DNA of 64,000 bases, taken from assembly GCA_002309345.1 (NCBI GenBank), contig DBWZ01000094.1, positions 11,562 through 75,561 on the forward strand, in the 5' to 3' direction. The notes under the pieces were generated by a model. It was not told the origin of the DNA. It saw nothing but the letters and a program-made list of their open reading frames with translations, and made no database searches. This stretch comes from Pseudobutyrivibrio sp. UBA1225. GTDB taxonomy: Bacteria; Bacillota; Clostridia; Lachnospirales; Lachnospiraceae. The position numbers and the translations under genes were made by a program. Positions 34,366 through 44,210 of this stretch are shown piece by piece. The stretch's first letter is position 1. The number at the start of each line of letters is the position of its first letter.

Positions 34366-36819
34366 ATGAAGAGACAAATGCCTAGTACGAAGGAGATCGA
34401 GCGCGACATCGTTGATCGCGTCAAGTCTATGTTTCGAAAGGAATTTGAGGAGGCAAGCGAGGAAGAAATCTACCGTGCCTGCTCTGAAGTAGTTAACGAT
34501 GTTGTAATCGATAACTGGCTTACGACTCAAAAAGAGTTTACTAAGCAGGATCCTAAATGCGTTTACTACATGTCCATGGAGTTTCTTATCGGTCGTATGC
34601 TGGGAAACAACATGATTAACATGCGTGGCTACACCGAAGTCATGGATGCATTAGACGCATTAGGCATTGATATCAACGCAATCGAGGATCAGGAACCAGA
34701 TCCAGCTCTTGGAAATGGTGGCTTGGGACGACTTGCTGCTTGTTTCTTGGATTCACTGGCAACCCTTAGATATCCAGCCTACGGCTGCGGTATCAGATAT
34801 CACTACGGAATGTTCAAGCAAAAGATAATAGATGGATATCAAAAAGAGGTTCCAGATGATTGGCTTCAGACCAGATATCCATTTGAGCTTGAGCGCTCTG
34901 AATATGAATTTGAAGTTAAGTTTGGCGGATGGGTTCGCTATGAAAGTCTGCCAGATGGAACTACTAGATACATTCATGAGGGTTACAATTCTGTAATTGC
35001 CACACCTTACGATATGCCGGTTACGGGCTTTGACAATGGTATGGTTAACACACTTATGATTTGGGATGCCAAGCCCAAAGAGGTATTTAGACTTGCCTCA
35101 TTTGAGCGTGGCGACTACAACAAGGCTGTCGAAGATATGAACTTGGCACGCAATTTGACCGAGGTACTCTATCCAAACGACAACCATGTACAAGGAAAAG
35201 AGCTCCGTTTGAAGCAGCAGTATTTCTTTGTATCTGCTTCGCTTCAACGTGCTTTGAATAAATACCTCAGATATCATCATGACATTATGCGACTTCCTGA
35301 AAAGGTTGTATTCCAGATGAATGATACACATCCTACGCTTACAGTAGCAGAGTTGATGCGTCTTCTTATGGATGAGCATGAGCTTGGTTGGGATGATGCG
35401 TGGGAAGTTACAACTCACTGCGTTGCCTACACCAACCATACAATCATGTCTGAGGCTCTTGAAAAATGGCCAGAGGAAATCTTCAAGGGATTGCTTCCTC
35501 GTATCTACATGATAGTAGAGGAAATCAACCGCAGATTCTGTGAAGACATCCGAGCCAAATTCCCGGGAGACGAAGATCGAGTTGCCCGCATGGCTATCCT
35601 TGCAGATGGTCAGGTCAAGATGGCTCATATGGCTATTGCAGCAAGCTTTTCAGTTAACGGCGTTGCCGCACTTCACACAGAGATTTTGAAGAACGTTTCT
35701 CTTCATGATTTCTACGAGATGTATCCTGAAAAGTTCAACAACAAGACAAATGGTATTACCCAGCGTCGTTTTTTGATGCACGGTAATTACAAGCTTTCCG
35801 ATTGGGTTATTTCCAAGATTGGTAGAGGCTGGATTACAGACCTTGCCCAGATGGAAAAGCTAGAGAAGTGCTTAAGTGATAAAAAATCTCTTGAGGAATT
35901 CATGGAAATCAAACATGATAACAAAAAGCGCCTTGCAAAATATATTTGGGATCACAACAAGGTTACAGTCGATCCTAATTCGATATTTGATGTGCAGGTC
36001 AAGAGACTTCACGAGTACAAGAGACAACTTCTAAATATCCTTCATGTTATGTACTTGTACAACAGTATAAAGGAAGACCCAGATTTGGATTTCTATCCAA
36101 CCACCTTTATATTTGGTGCCAAGGCATCAGCAGGATATGAAAACGCAAAGCTTATTATCAAGTTAATCAATAACGTTGCAGCTGTTATCAATAACGACAA
36201 GTCAATTGATAACAAGATTAAGGTTGTGTTTATCGAGGATTATCGAGTTTCCAATGCTGAGTGGATTTTTGCAGCCGCAGATGTTTCGGAGCAAATCTCT
36301 ACAGCATCCAAGGAGGCATCTGGTACTGGTAACATGAAATTCATGTTAAATGGTGCAGTTACAATCGGTACAATGGACGGTGCTAATGTGGAAATGTACA
36401 AGGAGCTTGATGGCAAGAACATTTTTATATTTGGTATGAGTTCAGACGAGGTTATTGCTCACGAAAAGAAGCATGACTACAACCCAGTTGATGAGATGAA
36501 CAACAATCCAAATATTCAAAGAGTTCTTTCACAGCTTGTAAACGGCTATTACAGCATCGACAATCCAGAGTTGTTTAGACCAATCTACAACTCACTATTA
36601 AACACAGAAAACACAGCTACTGCAGACACCTACTTTGTTCTCAAGGATTTCGCATCTTACTGCGAGGCTCATGAAAAGATTCAAGAGGCATACAAGAACA
36701 AGGAAGAATGGGCAAAGATGGCACTTTCTAACGTGGCACATGTTGGCAAGTTCTCTTCAGACAGAACTATCCAAGAATACGTTGATGATATTTGGCATCT
36801 AGATAAGCTTGAGATTTAA
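34366..36819 (+). CDS. glgP: Glycogen/alpha-glucan phosphorylase
   Basis: An 817-residue GT35 phosphorylase that releases glucose-1-phosphate from alpha-1,4-glucan. Key segments are EPDPALGNGGLGRLAACFLDS, TNHTIMSEALEKWP and the PLP-lysine site KEASGTGNMKFMLNG (about residue 655). The length is normal. It starts behind GGGGGTTGAG. No other glycogen gene is adjacent. A CPBP-protease gene begins just after the stop. The high content of preferred codons suggests strong expression, in line with storage-polysaccharide use. Confidence 0.95.
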   Translation: MKRQMPSTKEIERDIVDRVKSMFRKEFEEASEEEIYRACSEVVNDVVIDNWLTTQKEFTKQDPKCVYYMSMEFLIGRMLGNNMINMRGYTEVMDALDALGIDINAIEDQEPDPALGNGGLGRLAACFLDSLATLRYPAYGCGIRYHYGMFKQKIIDGYQKEVPDDWLQTRYPFELERSEYEFEVKFGGWVRYESLPDGTTRYIHEGYNSVIATPYDMPVTGFDNGMVNTLMIWDAKPKEVFRLASFERGDYNKAVEDMNLARNLTEVLYPNDNHVQGKELRLKQQYFFVSASLQRALNKYLRYHHDIMRLPEKVVFQMNDTHPTLTVAELMRLLMDEHELGWDDAWEVTTHCVAYTNHTIMSEALEKWPEEIFKGLLPRIYMIVEEINRRFCEDIRAKFPGDEDRVARMAILADGQVKMAHMAIAASFSVNGVAALHTEILKNVSLHDFYEMYPEKFNNKTNGITQRRFLMHGNYKLSDWVISKIGRGWITDLAQMEKLEKCLSDKKSLEEFMEIKHDNKKRLAKYIWDHNKVTVDPNSIFDVQVKRLHEYKRQLLNILHVMYLYNSIKEDPDLDFYPTTFIFGAKASAGYENAKLIIKLINNVAAVINNDKSIDNKIKVVFIEDYRVSNAEWIFAAADVSEQISTASKEASGTGNMKFMLNGAVTIGTMDGANVEMYKELDGKNIFIFGMSSDEVIAHEKKHDYNPVDEMNNNPNIQRVLSQLVNGYYSIDNPELFRPIYNSLLNTENTATADTYFVLKDFASYCEAHEKIQEAYKNKEEWAKMALSNVAHVGKFSSDRTIQEYVDDIWHLDKLEI

Positions 36820-36841
36820 CAATGGAGAGAATTATTTACTT

Positions 36842-37720
36842 ATGGAATCAAATGATACCAAGAAGGCAAAATGGATTGTTTTGCCACTACTAATTGCAAA
36901 AGTGATTATGGTTTTATCGTCAATCTTTGTAATGCAGATTGTTGCGGTAAAAACACTCGGCGTATTTAAGGGCGGAAATTTCAACGACTATATGAACGCT
37001 TTCAACAAAGATTTGATGAAGGATTCTTCGAATCTGCTGATTTCAGTAATATATGCATCTGTGACAGCTATAACCATGTTGGCAATTTTTAAAGCAATAT
37101 TTGCAGACGATAAAGAGGCTATGCTGTTCAAGCGCGCTATTACAAAACCTGCTCATATGATTTTAGGCTTGGTTTTGTTTGTAGTATCTGTTCAGTATGT
37201 GTGCGCATTTGTCATGGATGTTATAGCGACAGCTTTCCCAGAGTGGCTGGAGGCCTACAATGCTTTGATAGAGTCCATGGGCGCCGGTCCTGATATGACA
37301 ATAGGATGGTTTTTCTATTCTATTATCTTGGCACCTACGTGCGAAGAATTTGTTTTCAGAGGAGTTACTCTATCAGCTGCTAGAAAGCTATTTCCAGCAT
37401 GGTTAGCAATCCTGGTTCAAGCTGTGTTCTTTGGCTATTTCCATGGAAATGCCATGCAGGGAGCTTATACAGCTGTATTTGGAATAGCCCTAGGTTATAT
37501 CATGTATCTATATGACAATATTCTTTTGGCAATACTTGCCCATGCTTTGTTTAATCTTTTGGGACAGTATGGTGGTACATTCCTTTTAGATCATACGAGC
37601 ACAATTGCATCAGTATTTTTCTTGATTTTGGGCACATTGATTGTTTGTTATGTGTCAGTACTTTTATTAAAATCTGGAGCTAAACCAGTTAAAAATGATG
37701 ACGTAAATGCCGATATATAA
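36842..37720 (+). CDS. CPBP-family (CAAX-like) intramembrane protease
   Basis: A 292-residue membrane protein with about seven to eight hydrophobic segments. The three ABI/CPBP motifs are present: EEFVFRG near residue 170, then FFGYFHGN and HALFN. These carry the Glu and His residues of the intramembrane metalloprotease site. Family members process prenylated or secreted peptides or act in bacteriocin self-immunity. The target here is unknown. The start at 36842 is chosen because the alternative at 36809 overlaps glgP and lacks a ribosome site. GGAGAG is somewhat distant (about 12 bases). A strong terminator follows. Confidence 0.8.
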   Translation: MESNDTKKAKWIVLPLLIAKVIMVLSSIFVMQIVAVKTLGVFKGGNFNDYMNAFNKDLMKDSSNLLISVIYASVTAITMLAIFKAIFADDKEAMLFKRAITKPAHMILGLVLFVVSVQYVCAFVMDVIATAFPEWLEAYNALIESMGAGPDMTIGWFFYSIILAPTCEEFVFRGVTLSAARKLFPAWLAILVQAVFFGYFHGNAMQGAYTAVFGIALGYIMYLYDNILLAILAHALFNLLGQYGGTFLLDHTSTIASVFFLILGTLIVCYVSVLLLKSGAKPVKNDDVNADI

Positions 37721-37745
37721 TTTGCACGGAAGTTTATCATAGAGG

Positions 37746-37777
37746 CCAGGAAGACCGTTGGGTTTTCCTGGTTTTTT
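37746..37777 (+). terminator. Terminator after the CPBP protease gene
   Basis: CCAGGAAGACC (37746-37756) pairs with GGTTTTCCTGG (37761-37771) with one G-U pair, then TTTTTT. Confidence 0.9.
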
Positions 37778-37840
37778 CTATGAAATTGGAAAAAGGACTT
37801 TCCTTCCATATCATTATTTTATTTATAGGAGGAAAGGAAT

Positions 37841-38905
37841 ATGGTAATCCAAAACTCTGAGGTTTCTATGACCTCAAAAGCTAGCTATGCTAGTAGTACC
37901 AAACTGACTGTTCAGTCAGAGGCACATCCATTAATCAACCTGGCAGGAATAGAATTTCTGAATGGGCAAGGAACAACAGAACAAGCAGAAGGAGGAGGGA
38001 AAGGCGGAGAGTTCATGTCATCTCTTAACTATGCACTTAATCCCAAGGGGCAAGTGCAAGAGGTCGATAGTATGGATTCTGCACGCAACCTAGAGGCAAA
38101 CCGCCAAGTGAGATTCAGAACTTTAGAGTATCTGCTTCATCTGATTCTTATGAACACGCTGTTTGGTGATGATTCAGATATGAAGAATCTCTTTGAGGAG
38201 ACGGTATCACAGAAGTCTTCCTACAGCTTGAGTCCGCAGATGGTCCAGGTGACATCCTTCAAGTATGAACACTTCGAAAGCCAGCAGGTGGAGTACAGCT
38301 CTACAGGAACAGTCGTGACTGGTGATGGTAGGCAGATTGACTTTAATTACGGCTTTGCTATGTCGTCTGAGTTCAAGGAAGTCTACATGGAAAAGAGTGG
38401 TTCTATCATCAACTGCATCGATCCCCTTGTAATCAATCTGAGAGATTGTCCTACTCAAATCAGCGACCAAATCTTCTATTTTGACTTGGACGGCGATGGT
38501 GGGGATGATGCTATTCATAATCTTTCAGAAGGCTCGGGATTTCTTGCTCTCGACAAGGACGAGGATGGACAAATCAACGATGGCAAGGAGTTGTTTGGTG
38601 CCTTGACAGGCGATGGCTTTAAGGAGCTTGCTATTTACGACGAAGATGGAAACGGTTGGATTGATGAGAACGACAGCATTTTCTCGAGACTTAGAATCAT
38701 GACTATCAACGAGCATGGGGAGAAGGAAATGTACGGTCTTAAACAATCTGATGTAGGAGCAATATTTTTGGCAAATCTAGAAACCAAGTTTGCTGACAAC
38801 GATGATGATAACAATACGAAGGGAATTATCAGAAAATCAGGGGTTTTCTTGCATGAATCAGATGGTCATGCAGGAGGAGTGCAACACGTAGACTTCACCA
38901 CCTAG
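37841..38905 (+). CDS. EF-hand-like calcium-binding protein
   Basis: A 354-residue acidic protein. The N-terminal 200 residues are polar without a recognised domain. From about residue 205 there are three Dx[DN]xDG-type loops (FDLDGDGGDDAI, DKDEDGQINDGKELFG, DEDGNGWIDENDSIF) and a further acidic DNDDDNN, indicating calcium binding. There is no Sec signal peptide, lipobox or TM, which is odd for a protein that looks extracellular. It may be exported by another route, for example a flagellar-type or ABC exporter, or act in the cytosol. AGGAGGAAAGGAAT precedes the ATG. It is possibly monocistronic. Confidence 0.65.
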   Translation: MVIQNSEVSMTSKASYASSTKLTVQSEAHPLINLAGIEFLNGQGTTEQAEGGGKGGEFMSSLNYALNPKGQVQEVDSMDSARNLEANRQVRFRTLEYLLHLILMNTLFGDDSDMKNLFEETVSQKSSYSLSPQMVQVTSFKYEHFESQQVEYSSTGTVVTGDGRQIDFNYGFAMSSEFKEVYMEKSGSIINCIDPLVINLRDCPTQISDQIFYFDLDGDGGDDAIHNLSEGSGFLALDKDEDGQINDGKELFGALTGDGFKELAIYDEDGNGWIDENDSIFSRLRIMTINEHGEKEMYGLKQSDVGAIFLANLETKFADNDDDNNTKGIIRKSGVFLHESDGHAGGVQHVDFTT

Positions 38906-38976
38906 TTTACTTGTGATATAATCACACCTAGATATTGACTGAATATTCAAGTCAAAACTTTAGGTGGGATCGTATT

Positions 38977-40026
38977 ATGAAAATCGGTGGGCACAAATTG
39001 AAATTAAAGGGCAACAGTGCACTAGCTATTGCGGCTGGGTGTGCTGTTGCTTTTATGTTTATTGCTACAATCATCAGCGTTGCCTTATATAGGCAGCGTA
39101 TGCATGAGGCCGCCGAATTGCTCCAAGAGGCAAAATATCGTCAATACGATTCCTACGTAGTAATGATATCTTCCGATGATCAGGCTGATTTTTGGCAGGA
39201 GGTCTACCGCTCTGCGCAGGCCTATGGCAAGGAGCATGGAATATACGTTGACCTGCTTTCCGATAACGTGGATGTGACCTACTCCAAGAACGAGCTTTTT
39301 GAAATGGCGATAGATTCTGGCTGTGATGCTATTTTGTTAGAAGGGGATGATAGCAAGGAGACGGCCGACCTTTTGGACAAGGCTAGAAAGGCACAGATTC
39401 CAGTTATAACTATGCAAAGCGATGTGAACGCCGACAGTCGAATCAGTTTTGTGGGTGTAAACAACTATTCCATCTCAAATCTTTATGCTGCATCTTTGGC
39501 TGAGGTAGAGGACAGAAAAAAAGATGTTATGGTTGTTAGCAGTTCCGCAAACACCTTGAATGCCACCATGATTGCCAACAATATTCAAGAAAAGCTGACT
39601 GAGCAAAACATCCCAGGCGGTCCGGTCAATTTTGATGTGCGACTTATTGAAAACAAAGATGCTTTTGCTACCGAAGAGTATATACAAAACCTATTCAAAG
39701 AAAACGATCTGGCGCCAATTGTAATCTGCCTTGACGAGGAATCAACTGCGGATTTTTACCAAGCTACAATCGATTATAACAAGGTTGGTCAGATTAATAT
39801 CTACGGTAACTATCAATCTCAGACAATCCTCACAGGGATTAAGCAAGGGGTTATCAAAAGCACGGTTACTATGGATGCCTCAAGTATTGGCAAGGCGGCG
39901 GCACAGGCCTTCGCCGAATACAAGGATTCTGGTTATGTTTCCGATTACATCAACGTAGATGCATTCAACATCGACAAATCCAACGTAGAAGAATTCTTAC
40001 AGGAGGTGTCAGATGAGAAAAATTAA
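38977..40026 (+). CDS. Membrane-anchored sugar-binding protein (sensor partner)
   Basis: A 349-residue protein of the periplasmic-binding family 4 (LacI/RbsB-like fold). A TM anchor (about residues 14-38) replaces a cleavable signal. The binding fold follows (DSYVVMISSDDQADFW, IDSGCDAILLEGDD, VITMQSDVNADSRISFVGVN, VTMDASSIGKAAAQAFAEY). It overlaps the histidine-kinase gene by 14 bases, so it is most likely the extracellular ligand sensor for that kinase rather than a transporter component. The start at 38977 follows AGGTGGG. It should bind a sugar, and the downstream transporter and ara genes point to a pentose. Confidence 0.85.
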   Translation: MKIGGHKLKLKGNSALAIAAGCAVAFMFIATIISVALYRQRMHEAAELLQEAKYRQYDSYVVMISSDDQADFWQEVYRSAQAYGKEHGIYVDLLSDNVDVTYSKNELFEMAIDSGCDAILLEGDDSKETADLLDKARKAQIPVITMQSDVNADSRISFVGVNNYSISNLYAASLAEVEDRKKDVMVVSSSANTLNATMIANNIQEKLTEQNIPGGPVNFDVRLIENKDAFATEEYIQNLFKENDLAPIVICLDEESTADFYQATIDYNKVGQINIYGNYQSQTILTGIKQGVIKSTVTMDASSIGKAAAQAFAEYKDSGYVSDYINVDAFNIDKSNVEEFLQEVSDEKN

Positions 40027-41509
40027 GCTTCCATCTTTATCCCTTCGTAAGAAGATGATTATGGTGTTTTGTATGCCAACGATTTTGTTGTTCCTGGTAA
40101 ACATGATGCTGTATATAGGTACGTCTAGTATGCTTAATTCCTTGAATGCGGTATACGAAAGTAACACCACTCTAAACGAGCTGTCTGAGGGACTTGACAA
40201 GGTGCAGAGTGCAACAACAGGATATTTGGATACCAAGACAAGTGATTCCCTGGAGCAGTACTACACCTACCAGCAGGATTACATCAACTCCATGCAAAAG
40301 CTTTCCGACAACAACGATCAAAATGAAAACCGTGTCATGGAAAGAAATATCAAGCGCATGTCCTTAAACTACATCGACCTTACAAGTCTGGCGGTGGAAA
40401 GTAAGCGCGGTGGAAATGTTGAAAAATATAAAAGCATCTACGAGGAAGCTACCCGGTTGTACGGATATATCAGCAACAACATTACTTCCTTGAATAACAT
40501 GCAGTTTATTAACAACTCAAAGTCATATGGTTCCATGATGGGAGCATTGCAGACTCTTGAGGAATTAAACATCATGACGCTCATTGTCATCAGTGTGGCA
40601 AACGTTGCCTTCGTAGTTTTGATTGCTTCAACTATCACCGAGCCTCTTGTTAAGCTGGCTTCCACAGCCAACACTGTGGCAAATGGAGATTTTGAGGTCA
40701 ATCTACTTCCAGTCAAATCCAATGACGAGGTTGGCGTCGTTGCAAAAGCCTTTAACAAGATGGTTGTCTCCATCAAGGAGTACATCCAAAAGCTTACTGA
40801 GTCCATGGAGGTGGAGCGCAAGCTCAAGGAAAACGAGCTTATCATGGAAAACCACATTAAGGATGCAGAGCTTAAGTATCTGCAGTCTCAGATAAATCCA
40901 CATTTCTTGTTTAACACCTTAAATGCAGGGGCGCAGCTTGCCATGATGGAGGGAGCCGACAGAACCAGCAACTATATGCAGCGTGTTGCAGACTTTTTCC
41001 GTTATAATATAAAAAAGAACAAGGATGTGGTTACCTTAAAAGAGGAAATCGAGCTTGTTGATATTTATATCTATATCATCAATGTCCGCTTTGCTGGAGA
41101 AATCCAGTTTATAAAGGAGATTGATGAAAGTCTACTGAATATAACTATGCCGAGAATGATTCTGCAGCCTATTGTTGAAAACTGTATCAACTATGGCATC
41201 AGAAACATTGACTGGGCAAAGAAGATTACTTTGTCAGTGTATGGCCTCGAGAGTTTTATCTGTGTCAGCATCAAGGATAATGGAATCGGAATGGAGCAAG
41301 AGAAAATCCAACAGGTGCTTCAGGGCAGCTACCAGAGCGACCCTAGCAAATCTGACTCTAACGGAGTTGGATTAAACAACTGTATTGAAAGATTGAATAT
41401 CTATTTTGAAAGAGATGATGTGTTAGACATTATTTCTGAGGGAGAAAATATGGGAACAGAGATTATTCTATATCTTCCTCAAAATACCTTCGAGGAGATT
41501 GCAAAATAG
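40013..41509 (+). CDS. YesM-like sensor histidine kinase
   Basis: A 498-residue membrane kinase. TM1 is near residues 13-34, an extracellular helical region follows, and TM2 lies near 190-210. A HAMP segment follows, then the His_kinase domain with QSQINPHFLFNTLNAG (His297 as phosphoacceptor) and an ATPase domain (NCINYGI, DNGIGMEQEK, SNGVGLNNCIERL). The extracellular part has no large sensor domain, which supports sensing through the co-encoded binding protein. AGGAGG lies within the end of that gene. Its cognate regulator is the AraC-type response regulator 58 bp downstream. Confidence 0.92.
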   Translation: MRKIKLPSLSLRKKMIMVFCMPTILLFLVNMMLYIGTSSMLNSLNAVYESNTTLNELSEGLDKVQSATTGYLDTKTSDSLEQYYTYQQDYINSMQKLSDNNDQNENRVMERNIKRMSLNYIDLTSLAVESKRGGNVEKYKSIYEEATRLYGYISNNITSLNNMQFINNSKSYGSMMGALQTLEELNIMTLIVISVANVAFVVLIASTITEPLVKLASTANTVANGDFEVNLLPVKSNDEVGVVAKAFNKMVVSIKEYIQKLTESMEVERKLKENELIMENHIKDAELKYLQSQINPHFLFNTLNAGAQLAMMEGADRTSNYMQRVADFFRYNIKKNKDVVTLKEEIELVDIYIYIINVRFAGEIQFIKEIDESLLNITMPRMILQPIVENCINYGIRNIDWAKKITLSVYGLESFICVSIKDNGIGMEQEKIQQVLQGSYQSDPSKSDSNGVGLNNCIERLNIYFERDDVLDIISEGENMGTEIILYLPQNTFEEIAK

Positions 41510-41521
41510 ACTGAAAAGCTA

Positions 41522-41563
41522 AGGGGGACCGCGATAGCGGTGGATGAGGTGTAATGAGGTGTA
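41522..41563 (+). repeat. Partial palindromic repeat and duplicated 10-mer between kinase and regulator genes
   Basis: Bases 41522-41549 are close to the reverse complement of the left end of the element at 44211 (shared GGGGGACCGCG, TAGCGGT and GGATGAGG). Directly after, ATGAGGTGTA occurs twice in tandem (41544-41553 and 41554-41563), duplicating the ribosome site of the next gene. Confidence 0.6.
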
Positions 41564-41567
41564 ATAG

Positions 41568-43157
41568 ATGTACAAAATAATGTTAGCAGACGACGAGGGA
41601 ATAGTTATTGACTCCCTCAAATTCATAATAGAAAAGGAATTCGGCAGCATATGCGAAATCCGCACAGCCAAAACCGGGCGGCAGGTTATCGAGTTGGCGG
41701 AGGAGTTTCAGCCAGACATAGCCTTCATGGATATTCAAATGCCTGGCATCAACGGCATTGACGCAATGCGAGAAATCAGAAGAACGAATAACCACGTGGT
41801 ATTTATAGTCATGACGGCATACGACAAATTCGACTATGCCAAAGAGGCTATATCCTTGGGAGTTTTAGACTATCTAAACAAGCCTGTTAGTCGAGATGCC
41901 ATTGTTGCGGTATTAAAAAAGGCGATGCAAAGAATCGATGGTGAGCGCACCAAACGAAGCCACGACCTTAAGGTTAGAGAAAAACTTGAAACTGTGGTGC
42001 CTATCATAGAAAATGGTCTTATACAGGATTTATTATTTAAGGAGTATTTTAAAGAGGATATCGACAACTACAAAACATTGCTAGGAATCGATTCCGAATA
42101 TGGCTACATGGCCTGTATGGTGTTCGGTCGAGAGTTGGTAGGCAACTATATGACAAGCGCAGTTGCGGCGTCAATCCAAGCTCAAAAGGCCTACCGAGAG
42201 ATACACACTATTACAGAAGATTACATAAAGGGAATCATCGGATCTGTTATGTCCAACAAGATTCCAATCTTGATTCCATGTGACAGCGACACACTTTCCT
42301 ATAATGAGAGAAATGCAATCGTGGAAAACGCCAGAGCACTCTGCAGAAAGCTGGCAGATCGCTTTGATATGGATTTCAGAGTTGGCTTTGGTTCGGTGAA
42401 GCCTTTGGATAGAATGTCTGAATCCTACGAAGAGGCAAATACAGTGTTGATAGCAAACACAAGCCACGTTGCCCATGTAGATGATATGCCAGTGGCATGC
42501 CAATACGAAGACAACTATCCAATGGAGCTGGAGAAGCGACTGTTTGATGAGATAGTCCTTGGAAACATCAACGAATCTGTGGCCACGGCGGCAGCATTCT
42601 TTGATTGGATGGAAACCAACTACGCCAACGACAACGATAGTATAAGGCTAAAATGTTTGGAGTTTGTACTTTGGGCGGAGCACGTTTCCTACGAAAAGAC
42701 AGGTCGAATGTATGAGTTTAGGAGTAGGGCAAACTACCTGTCACAGCTACTTAATGTAAAGAGCCTTGCCGAGGTTAAGGTGTGGTTCATAGAAAAAATA
42801 AAGGCGGCTGCGTTCTGGGTTTCAAACAAGCAGGAAGAGCAATCCATGAGCGTAGTAAACAAAGCAAAGCAGTATATTGACGAAAACTACATGAAGGAGC
42901 TCACCTTAGATGATGTCTCTCGTGTGGTCAACATCAGTTCTTATTATTTTTCAAAGGTATTTAAGGAAGAAACGGGGGAAAACTTCATAGATTACCTCAC
43001 AAAGCTTCGTATCGAATCAGCTAAAAAGCTGTTGAAAACTACGAACAAATCTATGAAGGAAATTTCAGCGGAAGTGGGTTATTCGGATCCAAATTACTTC
43101 TCGAGAAACTTCAAGAAGTACACAGGGAAAACTCCGACCGATTACGCTAAGGGATAA
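41568..43157 (+). CDS. Two-component response regulator with AraC-type DNA-binding domain (YesN-like)
   Basis: A 529-residue regulator. Residues 1-125 are a receiver domain with acidic pocket DDEG, phosphorylation site Asp55 in FMDIQMPG and Lys in LNKPV. The middle ~290 residues are a linker/oligomerisation region. The last ~105 residues hold two HTH motifs of the AraC family (LTLDDVSRVVNISSYYFSKV and KEISAEVGYSDPNYFSRNFK). It probably activates the pentose transporter promoter at about 44.5 kb. Translation starts behind a duplicated GAGGTG site created next to a partial repeat, which may alter expression relative to the kinase. Confidence 0.92.
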   Translation: MYKIMLADDEGIVIDSLKFIIEKEFGSICEIRTAKTGRQVIELAEEFQPDIAFMDIQMPGINGIDAMREIRRTNNHVVFIVMTAYDKFDYAKEAISLGVLDYLNKPVSRDAIVAVLKKAMQRIDGERTKRSHDLKVREKLETVVPIIENGLIQDLLFKEYFKEDIDNYKTLLGIDSEYGYMACMVFGRELVGNYMTSAVAASIQAQKAYREIHTITEDYIKGIIGSVMSNKIPILIPCDSDTLSYNERNAIVENARALCRKLADRFDMDFRVGFGSVKPLDRMSESYEEANTVLIANTSHVAHVDDMPVACQYEDNYPMELEKRLFDEIVLGNINESVATAAAFFDWMETNYANDNDSIRLKCLEFVLWAEHVSYEKTGRMYEFRSRANYLSQLLNVKSLAEVKVWFIEKIKAAAFWVSNKQEEQSMSVVNKAKQYIDENYMKELTLDDVSRVVNISSYYFSKVFKEETGENFIDYLTKLRIESAKKLLKTTNKSMKEISAEVGYSDPNYFSRNFKKYTGKTPTDYAKG

Positions 43158-43174
43158 TTTGGAGGTTTTTGCTA

Positions 43175-44206
43175 ATGAAGGTTTATGGAAGAAAGATGGC
43201 GGCGATGCTTCTAATGTCCAGCATGATTCTATGTGGATGTGGTAAAGCTGCCGAATTAGAGGAAGATACTAGTGTTAAGGGAGAAGATATAGAAATCGGG
43301 ATGTGTTTTGATTCTTTCGTAATAGAAAGATGGGAGAAGGACAGGGATGTTTTTGTGGATACAGCAGCTGCCTTTGGTGCAACTGTCAATGTCCAAAACG
43401 CCAACGGCGATGTAAACAAGCAGATTGAACAGATAGAATATCTCATAGACAAAAATGTAGATTGCCTAGTTATCATTCCGGTAGATTGCTCGGCATTAAA
43501 GGGTGTCTTGCAAAAAGCGGATAAGAAGGGGATACCAGTTGTTTCCTACGATAGACTAATCGCTGATGTAGGTTCCGACCTTTACATATCCTTTGATAAT
43601 GAAAAGGTTGGCGCTATGCTTGGTAAGTCAATTATTGACGCAGGTGCCAAATCAGTTGTTATGATTTGTGGACCGCTGACAGACAACAACGTGCCTATGG
43701 TCAACAACGGCTTTAATAGGGTGATGGAAGAAAACGGTGTTGAGATACTCGATACATTCTATTGCGAGGGTTGGAAGGCAGAGCTTGGTGGTGCGTATAT
43801 CTACGACAATATGGAACTAATCAAGAGCGCTGATGCCATCATGTGTGGCAACGATGATTTGGCTACTTCGGCTATCACGGCCTTGTCAGTTAGCCAGCTT
43901 GCCGGTGTCAAGCTAGTTGTTGGGCAGGATGCAGATTTGACTGCCTGTCAACACATAGTAGAGGGCACTCAGCTGATGACAGTCTACAAACCAGTTGGAA
44001 AGCTCGCTGAAAAAGCAGCCAAGCTTTCTGTTAAACTCGCCCGTGGTTCTGGAATCAATGCAGATGGCGAAATCGATGACGGTACTCACAAGGTGCCATA
44101 TGTGACGGTAGATCCAGTGGCTGTCAACAAGGACAATATGGATGAGGTAATCATAGAAGGCGGCTTCCACACCAAGGAAGATGTATATATGAATGTAGCA
44201 AACTAA
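43175..44206 (+). CDS. Sugar-binding lipoprotein (XylF/ChvE-like)
   Basis: A 343-residue periplasmic-binding family protein with a lipoprotein signal (MSSMILCGC lipobox). Family features are QIEQIEYLIDKNVDCLVIIP, IPVVSYDRLI, ISFDNEKVGAMLGK, CGNDDLATSAI and VVGQDAD, close to xylose/arabinose binders. It is separated from the ABC transporter by a repeat and a terminator and lies directly behind the response-regulator gene. It may therefore serve sensing, or supply an alternative receptor to the transporter. GGAGG and an ATG at 43175 give a better start than the TTG 6 bases earlier. Confidence 0.85.
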   Translation: MKVYGRKMAAMLLMSSMILCGCGKAAELEEDTSVKGEDIEIGMCFDSFVIERWEKDRDVFVDTAAAFGATVNVQNANGDVNKQIEQIEYLIDKNVDCLVIIPVDCSALKGVLQKADKKGIPVVSYDRLIADVGSDLYISFDNEKVGAMLGKSIIDAGAKSVVMICGPLTDNNVPMVNNGFNRVMEENGVEILDTFYCEGWKAELGGAYIYDNMELIKSADAIMCGNDDLATSAITALSVSQLAGVKLVVGQDADLTACQHIVEGTQLMTVYKPVGKLAEKAAKLSVKLARGSGINADGEIDDGTHKVPYVTVDPVAVNKDNMDEVIIEGGFHTKEDVYMNVAN

Positions 44207-44210
44207 GGCC

